Positions 6,664 to 12,992 of a stretch of 20,203 nt of DNA are shown piece by piece. How positions within the stretch are numbered: position 1 is the stretch's first letter; each line of letters opens with the position of its first letter. The notes under the pieces were generated by a model. The model was not told the DNA's origin. It worked only from the letters and a program-made list of their open reading frames with translations, and did not search any database. The DNA comes from an uncultured Lachnospiraceae bacterium (lineage in GTDB: Bacteria; Bacillota; Clostridia; Lachnospirales; Lachnospiraceae): contig CAMNGO010000019.1 in the NCBI GenBank assembly GCA_946538445.1, forward strand, positions 1 to 20,203. The letters are read 5' to 3'. A program made the translations under genes and the position numbers.

Positions 6664-7911
6664 CTATCTCTTCTTAGCTTTTATGATATATTCTGCAGCT
6701 GCTTTTCCTGATACATTTCCGCTGCTAAATGCCCATTGGAGATTATAACCTCCACAAGTACCGTCCACATCCAGGATTTCTCCTGCGAAATATAATCCTT
6801 TGTGTAGGACAGATTCCAGTTGATCTGACACTTCCTTCATCGGAATACCTCCCCTGGTAACCTGGGCCTTCTCATAACCCAGATAGCCGTTGATACGGAG
6901 GGGGAAAGATTTGATGGATCTGACCAGATCCTGCAGCTTGTCCGAACTGACCTGGTGCAATTTGTCATGGACAGAAAGATGGGCCTCTCTTAGTACCACA
7001 GGGGTAAGTTTTTCAGGTAAAAATCCCTTGAGAATCTCCCCGGCATCCTTATAGCTGCAATTATTTATCTGAACGCATAGATATTCATAGAGCTGATTCT
7101 CATCCATCTCCTGGAGAAAATCAAGAGACAGGGAGACAGTTTTTCCTTCTTCCAAAGCGATCACCGCATAACGGCTCAGCTGAAAAACAGCCACTCCTGA
7201 GATGCCGTAATCCGTCCACTGAAGCTCTCCCTTTTCCCTGTATCGGGGCTCTCCATCTATATTCAATGTAATCTTTGCCTGATTTCGAACACCCTTCACT
7301 TTCTTTAAGAAAGGAGCAGACGACTTTAAAGCGGTCAAAGCAGGGTAAGTAGGGACAAGTCCGTGTCCCATGATTCCTGCAAGCTTGAAACCGGATCCGT
7401 CATGTCCCTTTCCCGGACCTGCGTATCCTCCTGTCGTCAGGATGACTGATGTGGAAGTATAGGTGTCGGTCCCTGTTATGACACGGAATCCTTTCCGGCC
7501 GGGAAGGACCTCATCCACATGACATCCCGTCCTGACAGTAATGTTCTTTTTTTCTCCTATACATGATTCAAAGGCATCTCTCACGGTGGAGGCCTGCTCA
7601 TTATAAGGATAGATATAGCCGTTTTTATCCCGGGTCAGAATACCCAAATCCCGGAAAAAACCTGCTGTTTGAGAAGGGCCGAAACGGTCCAGTAACCGCA
7701 AAACCATATCCGGTGTCTCTGTCCTGTAACAGGCGATATCCTGGTAGCTGTTGGTCAGGTTACATTTTCCGTTGCCTGTAACCAGGATCTTTCTTCCGAT
7801 TTTATCCGAACCTTCCAGCAAAAGTATCTCGATATTTTCTCTGGATGCAGCGATAGCCGCAGACATCCCGGCCGGTCCTGCTCCGACGATGATCAGATCA
7901 TATGACTTCAT
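6664..7911 (-). CDS. HI0933/BaiN-like flavoprotein oxidoreductase
   Basis: A 415-residue FAD-binding protein of the HI0933 family (aminoacetone-oxidase-like or BaiN-like in annotation). Seen directly: N-terminal LIIVGAGPAGMSAAIAAS (about 6-23), the family hallmark GRKILVTGNGKCNLTNS (about 39-55), GGYAGPGKGHDGSGFKLA in the middle, and the C-terminal block YFAGEILDVDGTCGGYNLQW. Despite the BaiN label used for one homologue in bile-acid-converting clostridia, most members are core genes of unknown substrate, and there is no bai cluster here. The ATG at 7911 follows GAGG by about 6 bases. It begins 9 bases after the ybeY stop and is probably co-transcribed with it. The family is certain; the reaction is unknown. 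Confidence 0.94.
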   Translation of the reverse strand: MKSYDLIIVGAGPAGMSAAIAASRENIEILLLEGSDKIGRKILVTGNGKCNLTNSYQDIACYRTETPDMVLRLLDRFGPSQTAGFFRDLGILTRDKNGYIYPYNEQASTVRDAFESCIGEKKNITVRTGCHVDEVLPGRKGFRVITGTDTYTSTSVILTTGGYAGPGKGHDGSGFKLAGIMGHGLVPTYPALTALKSSAPFLKKVKGVRNQAKITLNIDGEPRYREKGELQWTDYGISGVAVFQLSRYAVIALEEGKTVSLSLDFLQEMDENQLYEYLCVQINNCSYKDAGEILKGFLPEKLTPVVLREAHLSVHDKLHQVSSDKLQDLVRSIKSFPLRINGYLGYEKAQVTRGGIPMKEVSDQLESVLHKGLYFAGEILDVDGTCGGYNLQWAFSSGNVSGKAAAEYIIKAKKR

Positions 7912-7920
7912 GGCAGCCTC

Positions 7921-8418
7921 TTATCTTCTGTAATCACATAGGTTCAGTATCTCTTCCTGTTTCGCTTCCATGACCTGCCTCTCCTCATCCTCCATGTGGT
8001 CATATCCCATGAGATGAAGCATGCTGTGCGCGGTCAGGAAGGCCAGCTCCCTTATCAGGGAATGACCATAACTTTCAGACTGTTCCCGTACCTTATCCAT
8101 AGATATGATGATATCTCCAAGCATCAGTTCCCCGGTATCCGGATGGAAAGCATCCGGGTCTGTCTCTTCTATCTGAGAGAAATCTGCAGGGACCGGATAG
8201 TCATGCATAGGAAAAGATAAGACATCTGTGGGCCGGTCGATCCCTCTGTGGTCTTTGTTGATGGAATGAATGGATTCGTTATCGGTAAGAAGTACATAAA
8301 CCATAGCTTCATAAGGACAATTTTCATAATCCAATGCGGTCAGGATCACTTTTTCTATGATATCCCTATAATGATCCAGGAGAATCTCCGGATAATCATA
8401 CTCAATGTCGATGGTCAT
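7921..8418 (-). CDS. ybeY: rRNA maturation endoribonuclease YbeY
   Basis: YbeY is a zinc-dependent endoribonuclease involved in 16S rRNA 3' end processing and ribosome quality control. The zinc motif HSMLHLMGYDH is at 131-141 (His 131, 135 and 141). The conserved RPTDVLSFP block is at 62-70 and LGDIIIS at 100-106. The 165 residues are a normal length. The ATG at 8418 follows AAGGAG with 7 bases spacing. It is 15 bases after phoH, the usual partner of ybeY in Firmicutes and Proteobacteria. Cytoplasmic. All key residues are present. Confidence 0.98.
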   Translation of the reverse strand: MTIDIEYDYPEILLDHYRDIIEKVILTALDYENCPYEAMVYVLLTDNESIHSINKDHRGIDRPTDVLSFPMHDYPVPADFSQIEETDPDAFHPDTGELMLGDIIISMDKVREQSESYGHSLIRELAFLTAHSMLHLMGYDHMEDEERQVMEAKQEEILNLCDYRR

Positions 8419-8433
8419 ATTCTGGCTCCTTAT

Positions 8434-9444
8434 CTATTTCTTCTTGTTGTAATATCTTCGTTTCGCTTTTTCTTTATCCTGCTGACTCTTCTCGTACTCG
8501 TCATAGGCAGTGACGATCTTCTGTACCAGAGGATGTCTCACCACATCAGCACTGGTGAGTCTGCAGACACCGATCTCTTCAATGTTATGGAGGATCCGTA
8601 AAGCGTCATCCAGACCGGAACGGCTTCCATCCGGCAGGTCTTTCTGACTCTGGTCACCTGTTATTATGGCTTTGGATCCGAAACCGATCCTTGTAAGAAA
8701 CATCTTCATCTGGGCAGGTGTTGTATTCTGGGCTTCATCCAGGATGATGAATGCGTTATCCAGAGTTCTTCCTCTCATGTAAGCCAGGGGAGCCACCTCG
8801 ATCAGACCCTTCTCCATATTTTTCATAAAAGAATCGACACCCATGATCTCGTAAAGCGCATCATACAAGGGACGAAGATAGGGATCCACTTTACTCTGAA
8901 GATCACCGGGAAGAAATCCCAGCTTCTCCCCCGCCTCGATAGCCGGGCGGGTGAGGATGATCCGGTTTACTTCGCTGTTTTTGAAAGCTGTGATGGCCTT
9001 GGCCATGGCAAGATATGTCTTACCTGTGCCTGCCGGTCCAACTCCAAAGACGATCATCTTGTCCCTGATGGTGTCCACATATTCTTTTTGCCCTACCGTT
9101 TTAGGTTTTATAGGCTTTCCCATAATGGTATGACAGATGATGTCCTTGTCCAGCTCGTTGATGGAAGACACAGGAATTGAATCCGTCATTGATAAAGACA
9201 GAGCATAGTTCACATTCTGTTCCGTAATGTCATTTCCCCTTTTGGAAAGATTCAATAACTGCTCGATCACTTCCCTGGCTCTCTTGCAGTCATTCTCATT
9301 TCCAATCAGTTTGAGTCGGTCCTCACGGAAAATAAGAGTCACATGTAACGTTCTTTCTATTTTTTTCATATTGGCATCAAACTGCCCAAAGACATTTCCT
9401 GCATGTGCAGCAGGAAAAGGGAATTCCATCTCAGATATATTCAT
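8434..9444 (-). CDS. phoH: PhoH family ATPase
   Basis: A 336-residue PhoH-type P-loop ATPase, a family related to superfamily 1 helicase cores and linked to RNA metabolism; its exact role is unsettled. Domains: N-terminal KH-like RNA-binding part (about 20-70), Walker A GPAGTGKT at 136-143, RPAIEAGEKLGFLPGDL at 166-182, Walker B FIILDEAQN at 232-240, ITGDQSQ sensor at 261-267, and a Lys-rich C-terminus ending RRYYNKKK. The ATG at 9444 follows AAGGAG by about 10 bases. The gene starts only 23 bases after the rpsU terminator, so its expression needs read-through or an internal promoter. It heads the phoH-ybeY-flavoprotein series. Confidence 0.97.
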   Translation of the reverse strand: MNISEMEFPFPAAHAGNVFGQFDANMKKIERTLHVTLIFREDRLKLIGNENDCKRAREVIEQLLNLSKRGNDITEQNVNYALSLSMTDSIPVSSINELDKDIICHTIMGKPIKPKTVGQKEYVDTIRDKMIVFGVGPAGTGKTYLAMAKAITAFKNSEVNRIILTRPAIEAGEKLGFLPGDLQSKVDPYLRPLYDALYEIMGVDSFMKNMEKGLIEVAPLAYMRGRTLDNAFIILDEAQNTTPAQMKMFLTRIGFGSKAIITGDQSQKDLPDGSRSGLDDALRILHNIEEIGVCRLTSADVVRHPLVQKIVTAYDEYEKSQQDKEKAKRRYYNKKK

Positions 9445-9467
9445 CCCTCAAGGTCTCCTTCCTTTAG

Positions 9468-9501
9468 AAAAAAAAGATATCCGGTGAGGATATCTTTTTT
9501 T
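9468..9501. terminator. Intrinsic terminator between rpsU and phoH
   Basis: GATATCC (9476-9482) pairs with GGATATC (9488-9494) around a 5-base loop, with flanking A8 (9468-9475) and T7 (9495-9501) that extend the stem. On the minus strand it gives a hairpin followed by eight T residues, directly after rpsU. It would also work on the plus strand. It is probably leaky, because phoH follows at once. Confidence 0.88.
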
Positions 9502-9511
9502 AGTAGCACTA

Positions 9512-9688
9512 TTATTTATATTTTCTTTTTCTGGCAGCTTCAGATTTCTTTTTACGACGAACGCTTGGTTTCTCGTAATGCTCTCTTTTACGGATTTCCT
9601 GCTGAATTCCTGCCTTTGCACAACTTCTTTTGAATCTGCGAAGTGCGCTGTCTAAAGACTCGTTTTCTTTTACGATAACGTTTGACAT
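9512..9688 (-). CDS. rpsU: 30S ribosomal protein S21
   Basis: A 58-residue S21 protein, a small basic component of the 30S platform that binds near the anti-Shine-Dalgarno region. The sequence begins MSNVIVKENESLDSALRRFK and continues with RSCAKAGIQQEIRKREHYEK, the S21 signature, ending in a basic tail KSEAARKRKYK. TAA is followed immediately by TAG, giving tandem stops. The ATG at 9688 follows GGAGGGAGG with a rather long spacing, plus a second AGGTGA nearer the start. It has its own strong promoter (9762-9790) and terminator (9468-9501). It is divergent from trkA. Confidence 0.97.
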   Translation of the reverse strand: MSNVIVKENESLDSALRRFKRSCAKAGIQQEIRKREHYEKPSVRRKKKSEAARKRKYK

Positions 9689-9761
9689 TGACTCACCTAA
9701 CCTCCCTCCAGTTGCGTATTGTGCCTAATACAACTGTTTGGGTATTTTTGCACTAATAAGT

Positions 9762-9790
9762 ATTATACACACTTACTATTCTTTCGTCAA
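9762..9790 (-). promoter_or_regulatory. Sigma-A promoter of rpsU
   Basis: On the minus strand, -35 TTGACG (9790-9785), 17-base spacer, -10 TATAAT (9767-9762). Predicted start near 9755, giving a leader of about 67 bases. Near-consensus, as expected for a ribosomal protein gene. Confidence 0.88.
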
Positions 9791-9831
9791 TAACTTTTCT
9801 GAAAGAATTTATGACGGTCGGGAAATTCAAT

Positions 9832-9860
9832 TTGCCTTTCCTGACAATATTCGTTATAAT
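9832..9860 (+). promoter_or_regulatory. Sigma-A promoter of trkA-trkH
   Basis: -35 TTGCCT (9832-9837), 17-base spacer, -10 TATAAT (9855-9860). Predicted start near 9867, with about 108 bases of leader before the trkA ATG. The -35 boxes of this promoter and the divergent rpsU promoter are 41 bases apart. Confidence 0.75.
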
Positions 9861-9974
9861 GTTATCTGTATTATAGGAAGCTATTCGAAATCCGGCAAGG
9901 GATTTTGGATGGTTTTCATGCTTTTCTTGCATGTTTACCTTAATAAAATATATTTTAGAATGACGGAGTGTATT

Positions 9975-11351
9975 ATGAACATTATCGTAGCAGGAGACGG
10001 AAAGGTAGGCTCTGCCTTGGTCAGGCAGCTGTCCTCAGATGAATACAACATAACCTTGATTGACTCCAATCCCAGAGTCCTGGAAAACACAATCGAACAA
10101 TATGACGTGATGGCTGTCACAGGAAACTGTGCCACCATGGATGTTCTCAATGAAGCAGGGGTGGAAGATGCAGACCTTCTGATCGCTGCAACCAGTGAGG
10201 ATGAGATCAATCTTCTCTGCTGTTTTACAGCCCATGGTATGAATCCCAATATCAAGACCATCGCCAGAGTCAGGAATCCGGAATATCATGAACAGACCCA
10301 TAAGATGAAAGACAGTTTTGGACTCTCCTTCATGGTGAACCCGGACTATCAGGCGGCCTCGGAAATTGAACGGATGCTGAAGTTCCCGGTTTCCCTGAAG
10401 CGGGAATATCTTTCCAACGGTCATTTTGAGATCATAGAATTAAAGATAGACGAAAAAAGCATGCTGAAAGATGTACAGCTGAAGGATCTGAACAATGTCG
10501 TCAAGTGTTCGGTCCTGGTCTGCATCGTCATGAGGGACGGCAAAGCCATCGCTCCTATGGGTGACTTTACCATCCGTACAGGGGACAGGGTTTATGTGAC
10601 CGCTCCCATAGAGTCCCTCTCCACACTGCTTACCAACCTGAATATGGTTACCAACAGGATCCGCCGAGTGGTGGTCTGTGGCGGTAACAGAATCAGCTAT
10701 TATCTGGCCAAGCGTCTTCAGAAGACCGGGGTATCCGTGGAAATCATCGAAAAAGATTATAACCGCTGTCTGCTCCTGGCAAATGACCTGCCGGAGGCAT
10801 CCATCATCCACGGAGATGCGGGCAGTCAGACTCTGTGGAAATCGGAGAAGATTGATCAATGCGATGCCCTGATTACCATGACCGGTCTGGATGAATTGAA
10901 CATCATCATTTCTTTATATGGTACCAGCAATCATGTCCCACAGGTTATCACCAGCATCGGGCATATGTTTAACAGCAATATTGTCAATGATCTTGAACTG
11001 GGTAGTGTCATCAGTCCCAAGGAATTATGTTCCTCACAGATCGTCAGTTATGTTCGCGCCATGAGGAATCAGGCCGGGGCGGCCCTGAGCGTACATCCCA
11101 TCGCCGAGTCCAAAGCAGAAGCTCTGGAATTCCGTGTGGATGAAACCACAATGCATTGCGGAAAAGCCTTAAAAGATATTTCTCTGAAAAAAGGAATTCT
11201 GATCGCAGGCATAAAGCATGCTGTTTTGACACAAGGCATATCCACTGAGATTCCCAACGGTAATTCTTCTTTCCAGCCGGGTGACATCCTGATCGTCGTC
11301 GTAAGCGGTGATAAGGAGATCTATCAGTTAAATGAAATCTTCGTATCATAA
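9975..11351 (+). CDS. trkA: Trk potassium transporter peripheral subunit TrkA
   Basis: TrkA is the cytoplasmic nucleotide-binding ring that gates the TrkH potassium channel. The 458 residues equal the classic double-RCK length. First RCK_N: MNIIVAGDGKVGSAL with GxGxxG at 7-12 and the strand-end acidic residue in LIDSN near 30; first RCK_C at about 140-222. Second RCK_N begins RRVVVCGGNRIS at 230-241, in which the third Gly is replaced by Ser, so nucleotide binding in the second half may be weaker. Second RCK_C runs from about 373 to the end. The start ATG at 9975 has CGGAG 6 bases upstream. The frame is open back to 9738, but that extension begins upstream of the promoter -10 and shows no family similarity. 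trkH follows after 27 bases. Confidence 0.96.
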   Translation: MNIIVAGDGKVGSALVRQLSSDEYNITLIDSNPRVLENTIEQYDVMAVTGNCATMDVLNEAGVEDADLLIAATSEDEINLLCCFTAHGMNPNIKTIARVRNPEYHEQTHKMKDSFGLSFMVNPDYQAASEIERMLKFPVSLKREYLSNGHFEIIELKIDEKSMLKDVQLKDLNNVVKCSVLVCIVMRDGKAIAPMGDFTIRTGDRVYVTAPIESLSTLLTNLNMVTNRIRRVVVCGGNRISYYLAKRLQKTGVSVEIIEKDYNRCLLLANDLPEASIIHGDAGSQTLWKSEKIDQCDALITMTGLDELNIIISLYGTSNHVPQVITSIGHMFNSNIVNDLELGSVISPKELCSSQIVSYVRAMRNQAGAALSVHPIAESKAEALEFRVDETTMHCGKALKDISLKKGILIAGIKHAVLTQGISTEIPNGNSSFQPGDILIVVVSGDKEIYQLNEIFVS

Positions 11352-11378
11352 AACAAATGGAAAGGTTTGGTTAACATT

Positions 11379-12833
11379 ATGAATTATCGAATGATGGGAA
11401 AATTTATCTATCGGATCCTGATCATAGAATGGATCTTTATGATTCCCGCTCTTCTGATCAGTTTTTATTACAATGAGACAAATGCTGTACATGGCTATCT
11501 GCTCTCTTTGGCAATCATCGCCGGTATCGTTCTTCTTTTATATGTGGTATGCAAGGATGCTCCCAGCGGATTTTATGCCAAGGACGGCCTCACCTGTGTG
11601 GGAATAAGCTGGATCGTCATGGGTCTTCTGGGTTGTCTTCCTTTCTACTTTTCCGGAGAGATTCCTGCATTTATCGATGCGTTCTTCGAGATTGTCTCCG
11701 GTTTTACCACCACAGGTTCTTCCGTAGTCCCTGAGGTAGAAAAACTAAGTATGGGAATCCTTTACTGGAGGAGCTTCAGCCATTGGGTCGGCGGTATGGG
11801 AGTTCTGGTCTTCCTGCTTGCCATCGCCTCCGTGGATAAACGCAGCAGTGGTTATACCATGCATCTCCTTCGCGCAGAGAGCCCGGGACCGGATGTGGGC
11901 AAGCTGGTTCCCAAGATGAGACGTACCGCCAGCATCCTTTATAAAATCTATATTGTGATTACTTTGCTGAACATAATATTTCTGCTCATCGGCAAAATGC
12001 CTCTCTTCGAGGCCGTATGTACTGCTTTTGGTACCGCCGGAACGGGAGGATTTGGTGTGAAGAATGACAGTATCGCCGGTTACAGTCCTTACCTGCAGAA
12101 TGTATGCACCATATTCATGTTATTATTCGGTGTCAACTTCAGCTGCTACTATCTCCTGCTGATCAAACAGTTTAAAAATGTGTTTAAGGATGAGGAATTA
12201 AGACTGTATATCGGTATCGTGATTGCCAGTATCGGCCTGATTGTCTGGAATCTGCGGGGCTTCTACGGAACCATGGAAGAAACCATACGCCATGCTGCTT
12301 TCCAGGTATCATCCATCATTACCACCACAGGTTTTGCCAGTACGGACTTCGATCTCTGGCCCGGTTTTTCCAAGAGTATCCTGCTATGTCTCATGTTGGT
12401 GGGGGCCTGTGCGGGTTCCACCGGAGGCGGTTTTAAGGTTGGACGTCTGCTCTTCCTTATGAAGAACCTTCGCCGGAACATCCTGCAGGTCATCCATCCC
12501 AGAAAAGTTCAGGTAGTAAGAAACAATAACCGTGTGGTAAGAGAAAAAGTGCTGGATAATGTAAATGCTTATCTGGCCGCCTATGTAATGATCATCTTTA
12601 TCAGTTTCATCATCATCTCCATAGACGGCTTTAGTATTACCACCAACATATCTGCTGTATTTGCATGTTTTAACAATATAGGACCGGGTTTTGAGGCCGT
12701 TGGGCCTACCTGTAATTTTGCATCTTACGGTGTCCTGTCCAAACTGGTTCTGATCCTGGATATGCTGGCTGGAAGACTTGAGATCTTCCCGATCCTGGTA
12801 CTCTTCTCCAGAAGTACATGGACCAGAGGGTAG
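11379..12833 (+). CDS. trkH: Trk potassium uptake channel subunit TrkH
   Basis: Integral membrane potassium translocation subunit of the SKT (TrkH/KtrB) superfamily, working with TrkA just upstream. From the ATG at 11379 it has 484 residues, the usual TrkH size. All four pore loops are visible: TTTGSS at 110-115, GTAGTGGFG at 218-226, TTTGF at 315-319, NNIGPGF at 432-438. Hydrophobic spans lie at about 8-30, 39-58, 71-92, 135-152, 188-205, 240-263, 275-292, 330-346, 395-416 and 455-475. AGSTGGGFKVGR (345-356) is a conserved cytoplasmic block. A TTG at 11367 in frame would add four residues, but AAGG abuts it; the ATG has the more plausible spacing, though rather long. A strong terminator follows. 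Confidence 0.96.
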   Translation: MNYRMMGKFIYRILIIEWIFMIPALLISFYYNETNAVHGYLLSLAIIAGIVLLLYVVCKDAPSGFYAKDGLTCVGISWIVMGLLGCLPFYFSGEIPAFIDAFFEIVSGFTTTGSSVVPEVEKLSMGILYWRSFSHWVGGMGVLVFLLAIASVDKRSSGYTMHLLRAESPGPDVGKLVPKMRRTASILYKIYIVITLLNIIFLLIGKMPLFEAVCTAFGTAGTGGFGVKNDSIAGYSPYLQNVCTIFMLLFGVNFSCYYLLLIKQFKNVFKDEELRLYIGIVIASIGLIVWNLRGFYGTMEETIRHAAFQVSSIITTTGFASTDFDLWPGFSKSILLCLMLVGACAGSTGGGFKVGRLLFLMKNLRRNILQVIHPRKVQVVRNNNRVVREKVLDNVNAYLAAYVMIIFISFIIISIDGFSITTNISAVFACFNNIGPGFEAVGPTCNFASYGVLSKLVLILDMLAGRLEIFPILVLFSRSTWTRG

Positions 12834-12855
12834 AAAATTATTTTATTGATATAAT

Positions 12856-12933
12856 AAAAGACAGCTGTTCACAGTTCCCTCCGAAAGTGGGAAAAACACT
12901 TTCTCCGGAAATCTGTGAGCAGCTGTCTTTTTT
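12856..12933 (+). terminator. Long two-helix terminator after trkH
   Basis: The outer stem pairs 12860-12874 with 12913-12927 (15 bp with one G-U), extended by A4 (12856-12859) against T (12928-12931). An inner stem pairs TCCG (12880-12883) with CGGA (12906-12909) and, after a 3-base bulge, AAAGTG (12884-12889) with CACTTT (12897-12902). It ends in T6 at 12928-12933. This is much longer than a typical intrinsic terminator. The opposite strand also carries a T-rich end, so it may act in both directions. Confidence 0.88.
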
Positions 12934-12946
12934 GTGTTTAAAATAG

Positions 12947-12981
12947 AAAAAAAGAATCAGAACCCGTAGGTTCCGATTCTT
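12947..12981 (-). terminator. Intrinsic terminator of alaS
   Basis: On the minus strand, AAGAATCGGAACC, a short loop and GGTTCTGATTCTT, then a run of T. The single deviation is a G-U pair in the minus-strand RNA and would be an A-C mismatch on the other strand, which supports minus-strand use. It begins 11 bases after the alaS stop. Confidence 0.9.
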
Positions 12982-12992
12982 AACTGTTTTGA

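Noticed and set aside
9861..9974. Possible c-di-AMP (ydaO-type) riboswitch ahead of trkA
   Set aside because: The leader is only about 108 bases and I could not find the conserved ydaO segments or an expression-platform terminator.
9738..9974. 79-codon N-terminal extension of trkA
   Set aside because: It begins upstream of the trkA promoter -10, has no ribosome binding site, and the family starts at MNIIVAGDGKVG.
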